64,000 nucleotides of DNA from assembly GCF_002752675.1 (NCBI RefSeq), contig NZ_CP024608.1:5270001-5334000 (forward strand), read 5' to 3'. This DNA comes from Massilia violaceinigra. GTDB taxonomy: Bacteria > Pseudomonadota > Gammaproteobacteria > Burkholderiales > Burkholderiaceae_D. Below, piece after piece: positions 9,098 through 18,726 of this stretch; position 1 is the stretch's first letter; every line of letters starts with the position of its first letter. The notes beneath the pieces were generated by a model. It worked only from the letters and a program-made list of their open reading frames with translations, had not been told where the DNA came from and ran no database searches. The translations under genes were made by a program, and so were the position numbers.

Positions 9098-9499
9098 CTA
9101 CTCGATGGGAACCGCGGCTGAGACTCCGCGCAGGTTCAGCGCCTTTGCCAGCTCGTCGGAATAGTCCAGATAACCGCTGGCATCGACATCTTTTTCGCAC
9201 AGGAAGTGACGCACGAAATCCGGGGCGTTTTTTTGAAACTCCGGAATGGCTACATCCGTCTCGGCGGAAAATTCGAGGATATAGGCGTCGCCTTCTTCAC
9301 CCTCGGGTATGCCGAACAGGATGAAGCTCGCGCCCTCGTCCGGATCACCGGCAACGAAGGCCGGCACTTCCTCGTAACGGCCGGTGTCGTCGAGCGTGAA
9401 TTCGATTCCGTCCATCGCGCGTCCGAGTTGGCGCGCCGTTTCTTCGAGAGACGCGGCGGCGGGAATTTCGACGACCGCAAGCATGCTGTTGTCTGACAT
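9098..9499 (-). CDS. Candidate immunity protein for the adjacent RHS toxin
   Basis: 133-aa acidic protein of no recognised family (runs such as GDPDEGAS and PEGEEGDAY). It starts 11 bp after the RHS stop, and its AAGGA lies in that gap, so it is translated from the toxin mRNA. A small acidic gene directly behind the variable 3' tip of an RHS gene is the standard position of the immunity gene. Function is inferred from position and charge only. Confidence 0.68.
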   Translation of the reverse strand: MSDNSMLAVVEIPAAASLEETARQLGRAMDGIEFTLDDTGRYEEVPAFVAGDPDEGASFILFGIPEGEEGDAYILEFSAETDVAIPEFQKNAPDFVRHFLCEKDVDASGYLDYSDELAKALNLRGVSAAVPIE

Positions 9500-9510
9500 T
9501 GTATTGATCC

Positions 9511-12500
9511 TTATTCGACTGGCGTGAAATAGTGGGGGGCGTCCGGTTTATTAGCGATTTGCCTCTCGGTAAACACCCTGAAAACAGGCAGCTCACTCTT
9601 CATCCCGCTGAGCACTTCCTTGCCTTCCAGCGTGGTTTGCAGCTCGCGGAAGGTGCCCTTCAATGATTTATCCAGTTTGCTGATATCCTTGAAGAAGACG
9701 TTCTTTTTGAACCCTTTGGCCAGTGCATCGCTGACGACAAGGAAATCGACGTCATAGCCTTGCTGCCCGGTATACGGCTTGCCATCTTTCGTGGCCACGA
9801 AACCGTCGAATGCGACCCGCTCGCCCTGCGGCCCAAGCTTCGTATCGTTTTTCAAGCCATCGACCAGGCTGCCCCGGAAGCCAACCCGTGCATTCGGATC
9901 GAGCGCCAGGATGCGTTGAATCGATGGCTGAACCGCCGCTTCGATTTCGGCGACGATCAGGGCACGCTTCTCGGCGCCATGGGCGACCAATATTTGCTCG
10001 AACGACATTCCCGTATGGTCGGCGCCGCATTTCTGGCACGGGGTCAGCCCGAGCGGGTCGACCCATTGGGTCGGATTCGGAGCGTAGGCATGCAGATTGT
10101 TGCCGCCCTGCAGACCGATCGGGTCGCACGACACAGAGCGGCCGACATCCGGATCGTAATATCGGAAGCGGTTGTAGTGCAAGCCGGTTTCGATGTCGTG
10201 GTATTGGCCCTGGAAACGGATGGCCTGGAACTGGTCCAGGCCGTCCGGCAGCGCTGCCGTTTGTGGCGCGGTCTCTTCCAGTACCGCGCCCCATGCCTTG
10301 AACGTGGCGCCCCACGCGAGCTCGCCATCGGGTCCGGTCGCTTCGCGCGGCGTACCGAGGTGGTCGGTATGCAGATAGTGAAGAACGGGCCGGGCCTCGG
10401 TGCCCGCATCTGCGCCCGACGGCGTGGCCATGTCGAACTGCGCCACCGGCACGAACGAATCCGGCTCGTAAATGTAGGTGCGGCTGTGGCCTTCGCGCGC
10501 TTCGCCCAGCAGGCGGTTGCCGTCCCAGGCGAAGCGGGTGGTGCCGGCCTTGTCGCGCTTGGCGATGCGGCGTCCGAACGGATCGTACGCATACTTCACC
10601 GTGTGCACCGCCGGCTGGTCGCCCTGCGCATTGCGCGTGATGACCGCCTTGACCAGCTGATGCGCGCCATTCCACTCGAAGCGCATGCGCGTGTGGCTGC
10701 CGACCAGTTTTTCGCTCAGATTGCCGTGCGCGTCGTAGTCGTAGCGCTTGTCTTCGAACACGCGCACGCGGTTGCCTTCGACCCGGCCCACGCCGGCGAT
10801 GGTGTCATCGAGCAGATTGTGCGCGGGGTCGAACGCGAAGCGCTCGTCCGAGCGCGGCTGCACCGCCGACAGAATGCGTCCGATCACATCGTAGCTGTAC
10901 GCCGTGCGGCCGTTGCGCTTGTCGTCGATGGCCAGCAGGTTGCCGCTGTCGTCATATTCGTACTGGCGCGCGATGACGGGACCGGCACCTTCGCCCGCGC
11001 CGATCTGTCCGGTGACCTGCGACAGCAGCCGCCCCGCGGAGTCGTAGCGGAACTGGCTGGTCAGGGCGCCGTGGGTGCGGCTGACCGGCCGGTGCAGCTG
11101 GTCGCGCTCGATGTCGGTGACGACCTCGCCATCGATATTGATCTGGTGCAGATGGCCCGAACCGTAGAACAGGTTGTTGAGCACCCGGCCATCGGGCAGC
11201 ACGGTCTGGATGCGGTTGCCCATCTCGTCGTAGGCATGGCGCAGCAGCGTGGTGCCGCCGTCGGTATCGGTCTGCTCGGCTACCAGCCGGCCCAGGGCGT
11301 CGTACTGGAGCGACACCTGCGCATCGGCATTGGTGGCCTGGGTCATGCGGCCCAGTTCGTCGTATGCGTAGCGCAGGCGCAGCTGTTCGGCGCGCGCTTC
11401 GCCGGTCACGCGCGAGATGATCTTGTCAACCAGCTGGCCCGCGCTGTCGCGCACGAAGCTGGTGTCGATGCGGGTGTATTCGGTACGCGCGCCGCTGCCG
11501 TGTTCTTCCTTGGCGACCAGTTGCCCGCCGTCGTCGTAGCGGTAGCGCGTCAGGCGCGCGTCGAAGCCGGTTTCCTCGATCAGACGGTCGAGCGGGTCGT
11601 AGACGAAGCGGTGCGCGTCGCCGTTTTCGTTGATCAGCTCGGCCATGCGCCGCACGTCGTCGTAACGGTATTCGAGCACGCCGCCGCGCGCATCGATGCG
11701 CTTGCGCGGCTTGCCGTCCTCGTCGAGCTCGTAGCTGGTGCGGTTGCCGGCAGCGTCGATGCGCGCGAGCAGGCGGCCCAGCGCGTCGTATTCGTAACGT
11801 TCAGTCGTGCCGTCCGCCTGTACTGCGCTCATCAATCGTCCGGCGGCGTCGTACGCATACGAGGTCGCGCCGCCGTTGGCATCGGTCACGCGCAGCAGGC
11901 GTCCGTCCACATCGTAGCTGTAGTAGCTGCTCTGGCCCGAGCAATCGGTGTAGCTGATCAGTTGCGCGGCGCGGTTGAACGCCAGCCGCTTGACGCCGCC
12001 GGCGGCGTCGACCACCTTCACCGGCAGACCCTGTTCGTCGTACTGGTACGTGGTGCGCTGGCCGAGCGCGTCGGTCACGCTGTGCAGGTTGCCGCGCTCA
12101 TCGTAGCGCAGCGCGGTCGTGGCGCCGAGCGCATCGGTGATCAGGGCTGGCTTGTCGAACACGTTGTCGTACACGATCCCGGTGCCCTTGCCGCCGCTTT
12201 CCACCCGCACCACGCGGCTGCGGCCGTCATAGCGGTAACTGGTGCTCTGGCCGCCCGGATGGACGATGCCGATCAGGTGGCCGTTGCTGTCGAGGCGCCG
12301 CGTGGTCTCGCCGCCGATGGCGTCCACCATGCCGGTGAAGCGCCGTTTCTTGTCGAAGCGGTAGTGCTGCTGGCGCCCCAGGTTGTCGGTGACGATGGTT
12401 TCGCCGGCAAGGTAGCGGAAATCCCACGACATGCCATTGTTGGTCCAGTTGCGCGTGACCTTGCCGGTCCATTCATATTCATCGTATTCGTAGCGCGATA

Positions 12501-14172
12501 CCAGTCCGCCCGGCTGCGCGTGCTCGACCATGACGTGATTGCTGTAGGCGAACTGACGCACGACCTGGCCCATGCGGTTGCGCACCTCGGACAGGTTGCC
12601 CAGTTCATCGTACGCGTAGTGCACCAGCACCTCATTGGTCGCTTCCTCGTAATCGACCGGGTCGCGCTGCACGCTGACGCTGCCCAGCCGCATCTGACCG
12701 CGATGCTCGATGAAGTCCAGCACGAACACGCGGCCGGCGCTGTCTTCAATGGATTCGGGCAGTTGCCGCGCGTTCCAGGTGATGGTGTTCTTGTTGCCGT
12801 TGGCGTCGACCATGCCGACCAGTACGGCGGTGTCGTACGCTCTTCCGAGCATGGCGAACTGATTGCGCAAACCTTTGTCATCGATCAGCTCGAAAGTGCG
12901 TTCTCCGGTGCGCTCCAGGGTGATTTTTTCCGACAGCGAATACAGGGCGTCGCCCACGCGCGGCAGCGAGAAGGTGATTTCGCGATGAAACGCATCCAGC
13001 ACGACCACCTGGCCGTCGCTGATGTGCAGCGCCTCCGACAACGGCGTGCTCCAGCCCTGGCCAAGCCAGCCAGCCTTGCGCTGGGCCGAGCTGTAGATGC
13101 GTTGCCAGACCAGGGGCAGGGCGGCGGGCAGCGCAAAATCGCGCTCGCTGTTGCCCGCCAGGATCTTGCTGCCGGAAATCGGGTTGACCGGATTGGCCAC
13201 CAGCAGGCACACCGGGCAGGACTCGGCGGCTTCGCCTTCCTTGCGGGGTTTTTCCTTGACCGGCGCCGGGTTGTTCACGGGCTCGCTCGCCTGCTTGCTT
13301 GCCGGCGGCGCTGGTTTGACTTTGGCGGCGGCCGCGGCGGCGTTGACATCGGCGGCGGCGCTACGCGGCTGCAGGGCCGGATGGCTGACCAGTTTGTCGC
13401 GGTTGGCGCCAACCCAGCTGGAAAACTTGGGTCCCAGCTTGCTGTTGCTCAGATGCTGCAGCAGCATGGTCTGCTTGGCTTGTCCGCGCGACAGATAGAG
13501 CGCGATGGCCGACAGGATCGCGATGAACAGCAGCATCTTGCCTTGGGCAAACGCCTCGACCGACTGCTGCATCATGGTGGCGGACTGCGCGCGCGCGTTT
13601 TCGGGCAGGCGGCCTGCCTGCCAGGCGAGGGCAAAGCCTTCGATCATCTTGACGGCCATGTCGGGAATGGTCTTGCCGATGTGGATGACCAGTTCGCCCA
13701 GACCCATCCAGACCAGGACTTCGGTGCCGAGCTGGGCGCCCAGGGTGGACCCGGCCGCTGCGCCCGGCACCGCGCCGATACCGCCGCCCAGCGCGCCCAG
13801 ACCGCCACCGATGGCGCCGCCGAGCACGGCGCCACCGCCCACATACAGGGCCACTTCCTTGGCCGCCGCCCACAGGACCACCCACACCTGCGACAGGTCC
13901 AGGCCAGCCAGCTGGGCCTTGAGCAATTCCGTGAAACGGTGTTCGGAACGGTCGAGCGCTGTCGAAACAAACATGCCGCAACGCACACTTTCGATCTGCA
14001 GCGTGGCGTCGCCTATGCGTTCGAGCGACTCGACCATGTGATTCGACAGGCGCCGCAGGCGCCGGTGCATGTCGCGCCGCGCCTGGTCGCCCGCCATCTC
14101 GTAGCTCTGCTGCATTTTTCGCAAGGTACTATTGAAACTGGTCCAACCGTTTGAATCGGAATGATTTGTCAT
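9511..14172 (-). CDS. RHS-repeat polymorphic toxin with putative nucleotidyltransferase-like tip
   Basis: 1553 aa. The N terminus is helical, then a glycine-zipper hydrophobic stretch lies at about residues 90-200 (GGGAVLGGAIGGGLGALGG), with another hydrophobic span around 215-235, as in contact-dependent RHS toxins that cross membranes. A CPVC motif and the DUF6531-type entry PVNPISGSKILAGNSERDF precede some 30 YD repeats forming the RHS shell. The conserved core ends at DPLGL, residue 1376, where autoproteolysis is expected. The 177-aa tip has GS at 1434-1435 and YDVDFLVV with D1474 and D1476, the pattern hG[GS]...Dh[DE]h of nucleotidyltransferase folds. That toxin assignment is inference. 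The small gene after it probably gives immunity. AT-rich DNA at about 14220-14285 likely holds the promoter. Confidence 0.9.
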   Translation of the reverse strand: MTNHSDSNGWTSFNSTLRKMQQSYEMAGDQARRDMHRRLRRLSNHMVESLERIGDATLQIESVRCGMFVSTALDRSEHRFTELLKAQLAGLDLSQVWVVLWAAAKEVALYVGGGAVLGGAIGGGLGALGGGIGAVPGAAAGSTLGAQLGTEVLVWMGLGELVIHIGKTIPDMAVKMIEGFALAWQAGRLPENARAQSATMMQQSVEAFAQGKMLLFIAILSAIALYLSRGQAKQTMLLQHLSNSKLGPKFSSWVGANRDKLVSHPALQPRSAAADVNAAAAAAKVKPAPPASKQASEPVNNPAPVKEKPRKEGEAAESCPVCLLVANPVNPISGSKILAGNSERDFALPAALPLVWQRIYSSAQRKAGWLGQGWSTPLSEALHISDGQVVVLDAFHREITFSLPRVGDALYSLSEKITLERTGERTFELIDDKGLRNQFAMLGRAYDTAVLVGMVDANGNKNTITWNARQLPESIEDSAGRVFVLDFIEHRGQMRLGSVSVQRDPVDYEEATNEVLVHYAYDELGNLSEVRNRMGQVVRQFAYSNHVMVEHAQPGGLVSRYEYDEYEWTGKVTRNWTNNGMSWDFRYLAGETIVTDNLGRQQHYRFDKKRRFTGMVDAIGGETTRRLDSNGHLIGIVHPGGQSTSYRYDGRSRVVRVESGGKGTGIVYDNVFDKPALITDALGATTALRYDERGNLHSVTDALGQRTTYQYDEQGLPVKVVDAAGGVKRLAFNRAAQLISYTDCSGQSSYYSYDVDGRLLRVTDANGGATSYAYDAAGRLMSAVQADGTTERYEYDALGRLLARIDAAGNRTSYELDEDGKPRKRIDARGGVLEYRYDDVRRMAELINENGDAHRFVYDPLDRLIEETGFDARLTRYRYDDGGQLVAKEEHGSGARTEYTRIDTSFVRDSAGQLVDKIISRVTGEARAEQLRLRYAYDELGRMTQATNADAQVSLQYDALGRLVAEQTDTDGGTTLLRHAYDEMGNRIQTVLPDGRVLNNLFYGSGHLHQINIDGEVVTDIERDQLHRPVSRTHGALTSQFRYDSAGRLLSQVTGQIGAGEGAGPVIARQYEYDDSGNLLAIDDKRNGRTAYSYDVIGRILSAVQPRSDERFAFDPAHNLLDDTIAGVGRVEGNRVRVFEDKRYDYDAHGNLSEKLVGSHTRMRFEWNGAHQLVKAVITRNAQGDQPAVHTVKYAYDPFGRRIAKRDKAGTTRFAWDGNRLLGEAREGHSRTYIYEPDSFVPVAQFDMATPSGADAGTEARPVLHYLHTDHLGTPREATGPDGELAWGATFKAWGAVLEETAPQTAALPDGLDQFQAIRFQGQYHDIETGLHYNRFRYYDPDVGRSVSCDPIGLQGGNNLHAYAPNPTQWVDPLGLTPCQKCGADHTGMSFEQILVAHGAEKRALIVAEIEAAVQPSIQRILALDPNARVGFRGSLVDGLKNDTKLGPQGERVAFDGFVATKDGKPYTGQQGYDVDFLVVSDALAKGFKKNVFFKDISKLDKSLKGTFRELQTTLEGKEVLSGMKSELPVFRVFTERQIANKPDAPHYFTPVE

Positions 14173-14406
14173 GCGGGCTCGTGCTTGGTCATGGTCGTCG
14201 GAAGGCTGAATTCAGTATCTAAAAATCAACATAATCATGCTAGTATATCCAATTTCCAAAAAGATAAGCTTCCTTTTTTTACATGTTACGCGGCTGCTCG
14301 AGCCTGTGCAGCGGTCGGAATCGATCTGTTTTTTACACTTGCGGGAGCAACGCGGGATGTCCTTTCACGCACCAGATAGCAAGCCCGGTCGTCTCGGTCA
14401 TTCGGC

Positions 14407-15147
14407 ATGATCATGAATATCAGCAAGCAAATGATGTGGGATGCGCTGCCGCGCTTCATCCGGGCGTCGGTGTTGGCGGAAACGGCGGCTGAACTCCCGT
14501 CCGGCTTGGCGGTGCCGCCGCAATGGGTGGCGATCCTGCAGGCGCAGCAGGCGAGCGGGCGCCTGGAGGCATCCGCCGGCTGGCGCGATTTTTCGGCGCA
14601 ATTGCCGAACGTGGCGGCCTTTTTCAACAAACAAGCCAGGCCGCTGCTGTTGCTGGCCGATGTGGACCGTGCCGTGTCGCTGCTGTATCCGTTTACCGCT
14701 GGCGGCGAGCTGTATGCGTATCGCGGGCATCCGCCGCTGCCGGCCGCGCCTGAACAGTTCCGGGCGCTGTGGCCGCGCATCCCGCAACAGTTCCGCGATT
14801 TTTACACCATGGTCCACAACGGCTGGACCTTTTTGTCCGCCAATTCCATGGGGCCGCTGCCTGTCGGGGACTGGGCTTACCTGTCCGATGACCGCTTCGA
14901 TATCGATGACGAGATGGCCGCCGGCATGCCCGTCGATATCGGCAAGGTCCTGACTGTTTTTCATAACGGCGGTGGCGATTATCTGTGTCTTGATTTTTCG
15001 GCGCCTGACGGCATCGCAACGGGATTGATCTGGTGGCATGACGATCCGGGGCATCCCGAAGTGGTCAACTTCTGGGCGGCGCTCGATGCCTGGATCGGCG
15101 TTTTCTTTGAGGATGTCGACAGCGTTCAGGCCGGAGTGCCCGCTTGA
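14407..15147 (+). CDS. SUKH (SMI1/KNR4)-like protein
   Basis: 246 aa resembling the SMI1/KNR4/SUKH superfamily: FRDFYTMVHNGWTF followed by a PVGDWAYLSDD loop and the strand-rich DYLCLDFS segment. SUKH proteins are among the commonest immunity proteins of bacterial toxin systems. It is transcribed away from the RHS toxin, so it could be an orphan immunity gene or act independently. ATGs at 14407 and 14413 are both possible. The stop overlaps the TTG start of the next gene. Confidence 0.65.
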   Translation: MIMNISKQMMWDALPRFIRASVLAETAAELPSGLAVPPQWVAILQAQQASGRLEASAGWRDFSAQLPNVAAFFNKQARPLLLLADVDRAVSLLYPFTAGGELYAYRGHPPLPAAPEQFRALWPRIPQQFRDFYTMVHNGWTFLSANSMGPLPVGDWAYLSDDRFDIDDEMAAGMPVDIGKVLTVFHNGGGDYLCLDFSAPDGIATGLIWWHDDPGHPEVVNFWAALDAWIGVFFEDVDSVQAGVPA

Positions 15148-15440
15148 TACAGACCCGTGCGGAGCGCGACCTCGGACGCGTCCAGTCCTTGCGCCTCGTT
15201 CTCTACCGCATCTTGTTCACGCATGACGTCACCGATTTTGCCGGGCTGGCGCAAACCCAGGCAAGCCTGATCAGGGCCGATCACGACGATGAGACGCTCG
15301 AACGGATAGCGGCAGCGCTGACGTGGGCGACCACTCGCCCCAACTTCGATTACAAATCGCTGCTCCCGCACATGCCGCACTCCAGTGCGCGACTCTATGA
15401 CTATCTATGCAAACTGGCGCGGGCGATGGGCGTGGCATGA
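15144..15440 (+). CDS. Small helical protein coupled to the SUKH gene
   Basis: 98 aa, not recognised, predicted mostly helical. It uses a TTG start overlapping the upstream stop by 4 bp, with GGAG about 9 nt before it inside the end of the SUKH gene. The coupling suggests it works with the SUKH-like protein. Confidence 0.6.
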   Translation: MIQTRAERDLGRVQSLRLVLYRILFTHDVTDFAGLAQTQASLIRADHDDETLERIAAALTWATTRPNFDYKSLLPHMPHSSARLYDYLCKLARAMGVA

Positions 15441-15521
15441 GCTGCCGTTTAATCTGACTGGAGAACGGCCGCCGCCAGCGTCCCGCCAACCGCGGTCCGT
15501 CGCCGGCTGCGCGGTGCGGCC

Positions 15522-16046
15522 TTATACGGTGATATTGCCTTCGATCGAGTCGTCGAGGGTTTTGCCGATCACGGCGCCTACCAGCATCTTCACGCCCGCG
15601 ACGGCCTTGCCGTGCTTGTTATCCCAGTAGTAGCCCTGGCCCGGCGTGACTTTAATGGCCGTGATGCGCGGATCGTCTTCGCCTTCGGTGAACCAGGTTT
15701 TCAGGATGAAGGTCCACAGTTCCTTGATCTTGGCCTTGTCGCGCGTGATGGTGGCCGCGCCGTCGAGGACGAGGAATTCGGAATTGGTCGAGCCCTGGAA
15801 ATACAGCTTCACGGCCGGATCGGCGGCGATCTCCTCATTCTTGTGGCTGTCGTCGGCGCTGAGGAACCACAGGTTGCCCTGTTCATCCACCTGGCGCACG
15901 CTCATCGGCCTTGCACTGCCCTCATGCCGGGTACAGAAGAAGCAGGTTTCCGCGCTGTCGACCAACTCGTTCAGTTTCTCGAGCGCTTCGCTGCCGCCCA
16001 AATCCTTGTAATTATCTTCCGGCTGGTTCTTGTTAACCGAGTCCAT
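15522..16046 (-). CDS. Pyridoxamine 5'-phosphate oxidase-like general stress protein
   Basis: 174 aa of the split-barrel flavin-binding fold. Family blocks are CFFCTRHEGSARPMSVRQV, LWFLSADDSHKNEEI and VKLYFQG, as in general stress protein 26 (YdaG-like) proteins that bind FMN or FAD. The substrate is unknown. GGAG lies 8 nt before the ATG. It stands alone, between a SUKH gene pair and a divergent methyltransferase. Confidence 0.85.
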   Translation of the reverse strand: MDSVNKNQPEDNYKDLGGSEALEKLNELVDSAETCFFCTRHEGSARPMSVRQVDEQGNLWFLSADDSHKNEEIAADPAVKLYFQGSTNSEFLVLDGAATITRDKAKIKELWTFILKTWFTEGEDDPRITAIKVTPGQGYYWDNKHGKAVAGVKMLVGAVIGKTLDDSIEGNITV

Positions 16047-16236
16047 GTCGTCTCCGCTTTCAGTGTCAATACGTGCGATGCGCTTCGGTAGCGAAGCAGG
16101 CAGACTTCATGGTACGTAACAACGGCGGGGCGGTATGTGGCGCACCTAACCTATAGGGCGGCACGGCGCGCGGCGATTGACACGGTAAAATCGCCGTGCG
16201 CACCCATCCTTCACTCCGAGCCGGACACGTCCCATC

Positions 16237-16920
16237 ATGAAACCATTGAGCGACCAGAAAATCATCGATTCCTGGATGAAGAACAGCGATCCATGGACCG
16301 ACGCCGTGCGCAGCGGCGCCATCGCCAGCCGCATGCTCGTTACCAACCAGGCGATCGTCGACGCCGTGCGCAGCCGCGCGCCGGCCAGCGGTATCGATAT
16401 CGGCTGTGGCGAAGGCTGGCTGGTGCGCGCGCTCGACGGGGTCGCCATGGTCGGCGTCGATGTCGTTCCCGCGCTGATCGGGCAGGCGCGCGCGGCGGGC
16501 GAGGGCGATTTTCGGGTGCTCTCGTACGAAGAGATCGGCGCAGGCAAACTCTCCATGGCTGCCGATGTCGCGGTCTGCAACTTCTCGCTGCTGGGAAAGG
16601 AATCGGTGGAAGGCGTGTTCCGCGCAGCCCATTCGTTCCTGGCCGCCGGCGGCGCGCTGATCGTCCAGACGATGCATCCGGCCGCGGCCTGCGCCGCAGG
16701 CGACTACCGCGACGGCTGGCGCGCCGGCAGCTGGGCCGGCTTCGGCAATGCGTTTTCCGATCCCGCGCCCTGGTACTTTCGTACGCTCGCAAGCTGGCTC
16801 GGCCTGTTCAGGGATGGCGGCCTGCGCCTGGTCGACCTGCGCGAACCGGCACATCCGGAAACAGGCACGCCCTTGTCGCTGATCATGATCGGCGAAATGG
16901 AGCGCCTGCCAGCGGCATAG
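16237..16920 (+). CDS. Class I SAM-dependent methyltransferase
   Basis: 227 aa. Motif I is GIDIGCGEGWLVRAL, with the acidic end of strand 2 in VGVDVVP and motif IV-like VAVCNFSLLG; this is the usual Rossmann methyltransferase core. Length suits small-molecule methyltransferases of the UbiE/COQ5 type. Neighbours do not point to a substrate. Confidence 0.88.
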   Translation: MKPLSDQKIIDSWMKNSDPWTDAVRSGAIASRMLVTNQAIVDAVRSRAPASGIDIGCGEGWLVRALDGVAMVGVDVVPALIGQARAAGEGDFRVLSYEEIGAGKLSMAADVAVCNFSLLGKESVEGVFRAAHSFLAAGGALIVQTMHPAAACAAGDYRDGWRAGSWAGFGNAFSDPAPWYFRTLASWLGLFRDGGLRLVDLREPAHPETGTPLSLIMIGEMERLPAA

Positions 16921-17027
16921 CAGCAGGGCGGTTATAATTCTGAAAAGATTGTTGAAGTTTCAATTTTGCATGCGCATCGGGAAAACCGCCGCAATCTTTC
17001 CTTTCTCAACGTACGCCTGGAGCACAC

Positions 17028-17330
17028 ATGCTGGTTTTTTCCGTAACACTCACCGCCAAACCGGACGCCGCCCCGGCCCTGATCGAACTCGCCGCCATGC
17101 TGGCGCCGCTCTCGCGCGCTGAGCCCGGCTGCATTCGCTACGACTTCCTTCAATCGCCGCATACCCCGAACAAGTTCGTCTTTTTCGAGCTGTGGAAGAG
17201 CCGGGCCGATCTGGATGCACACTTCCAGACGTCGCATTTCAAGACCCTCGCCGAGCAGTTGCCTGCGCTGATCGACGGCGAACCCGAAGCCGCGAGCTAT
17301 GAAACCGAGGGGCCAAAACCTGGCTTCTGA
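17028..17330 (+). CDS. Antibiotic biosynthesis monooxygenase (ABM) domain protein
   Basis: 100-aa dimeric ferredoxin-like fold protein. The pattern EPGCIRYDFLQSP, FVFFELWKSRADLDAHFQTSHF is characteristic of YgiN/ABM quinol-type monooxygenases, which work without cofactor on quinols or aromatic products. A TATAAT-like hexamer lies in the 107-bp upstream gap. Confidence 0.88.
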   Translation: MLVFSVTLTAKPDAAPALIELAAMLAPLSRAEPGCIRYDFLQSPHTPNKFVFFELWKSRADLDAHFQTSHFKTLAEQLPALIDGEPEAASYETEGPKPGF

Positions 17331-17374
17331 TCGCAGGCAGGAACCGGCGCGTCCGCCATCGGCGCGCCTCGGCA

Positions 17375-18544
17375 TCAACCCGTAGTCCAGTGCCATGCCG
17401 GTTTTTCCAGCTCGCGCATGCCCACCACCCGGGTCGCGCCACACTCCTTTTCCAGACAGATCGACTGATAGCCACGCTGGTTTTCCAGTGAGTCGATCAG
17501 CCGGCGGGCATGCGACACCGCAATGATCTGCGAATGGCGTGCCGCCTTGCCCATCAGACGTCCGAGCGGCGCCAGCAGATCGGGGTGCAAGCTCGTTTCC
17601 GGTTCGTTCAGCACCAGCAGTTCGGGCGGGCGTGGCGTGAGCAGGGCGGCGATCCACAGCAGGTAGCGCAAGGTGCCGTCCGACAGCTCGCTGGTACGCA
17701 TCGGGCGCAGCAGGCCGTGCTGCTGCATGTGCAGCTCGAAGCGTCCGTCGTTGACGCTCACCTCCAGCGACGCGCCGGGGAAGGCGTCGTCCACCGCTTC
17801 GTCCAGCGCATCCGGATCGCCGATCTCGATGATGGTCTGGATCGCCGCGGCCAGGTCGTGGCCATCGTTGCTCAGCACCGGCGTGTGCGTGCCGATCTGC
17901 GAACGCCGGGCCGGCGCGTCGGCATCGGTGCGGAAGTGGTCGTAAAAGCGCCACGAGCGCACCTGCTCGCGCAACTGCAGCATTTCCACGCCGTCGCGCA
18001 TGTCGCCGAGCTGGGTCAGCATGCTGTCGAAGGTGGCCAGGCCCGCGGTCAGCACGCGCCACTCGCCGGCGCTATCCTTGAACTTGACCATCGCCCCGCT
18101 GCGATCGGAAAACTGGGCGCCGCGCCGCAAAAAAGGGCCGGTCCAGATGCACTCGCGCTTGATATGCGGATCGAGCATGAAAGCGCTGGGCATGTCCGAC
18201 TTGAGCGGCAGGCCGAGGTCGATCAGGTAGCCGCAGCTGTCGCTGGCGAAACCGAGCCGCAGATTGATCGATTGCGTGCGTCGCGTTCCCTGCACGTCGT
18301 GCCGTCCCGCCAGCATTGCCCGGGAAATATCCTCCGGCCCTGCCCACAAGGTCGATTGCAGGCCGCCCTCGCGCGCCAGCGCGGGAATCAGCCCGCCTTG
18401 CGCCGTCTCGGCCAGCAGGCGCAGCGCGCGGTACACGCTCGACTTGCCGCTGCCGTTCGCCCCGGTAATCACGTTCAGTTGCTGGAGGGGAATTATCAGG
18501 TCGCGCAGCGAGCGGTAATTGGCAATGGCAAGTGTGGTCAGCAT
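17375..18544 (-). CDS. AAA ATPase of the RecF/SMC-like (AAA_21) type
   Basis: 389 aa. Walker A is GANGSGKS near residue 30, after the N-terminal strand NYRSLRDLIIPLQQLNVI typical of OLD/RecF-like ATPases. The signature LSDGTLRYL and the Walker B region LLVLNEPETSLHP follow, with a switch histidine region IAVSHARRLID. No TOPRIM nuclease domain follows, so it is not an OLD nuclease. Start placed at 18544 (MLTTLAIANYRSL). Role unknown; related stand-alone ATPases take part in DNA repair or defence. Confidence 0.85.
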   Translation of the reverse strand: MLTTLAIANYRSLRDLIIPLQQLNVITGANGSGKSSVYRALRLLAETAQGGLIPALAREGGLQSTLWAGPEDISRAMLAGRHDVQGTRRTQSINLRLGFASDSCGYLIDLGLPLKSDMPSAFMLDPHIKRECIWTGPFLRRGAQFSDRSGAMVKFKDSAGEWRVLTAGLATFDSMLTQLGDMRDGVEMLQLREQVRSWRFYDHFRTDADAPARRSQIGTHTPVLSNDGHDLAAAIQTIIEIGDPDALDEAVDDAFPGASLEVSVNDGRFELHMQQHGLLRPMRTSELSDGTLRYLLWIAALLTPRPPELLVLNEPETSLHPDLLAPLGRLMGKAARHSQIIAVSHARRLIDSLENQRGYQSICLEKECGATRVVGMRELEKPAWHWTTG

Positions 18545-18726
18545 GGATAAACAGACAGGTTGGAATGACGATGTCAAATTGTTACACAGGATGCGCAGCG
18601 CGCTGTGTCAGATACGGCGCGGCATCTAGTTCTTTATGACTAGTCCAGCTAGCCCGTCATGGGCACATTCAAATCCACCCCATCCCGCTACAATCAGTCT
18701 GTCATCAATCTTCAGGGAGTAGGGCC

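Noticed and set aside
9760..14154. 1464-codon open frame on the plus strand
   Set aside because: It is the exact antisense of the RHS toxin. High GC with third-position bias keeps the opposite strand open; the sequence has no domain, while the minus strand has clear RHS repeats.
18690..18726. Possible FNR site before moaA
   Set aside because: Only the ATCAA half is present; the other half matches at one of five positions.
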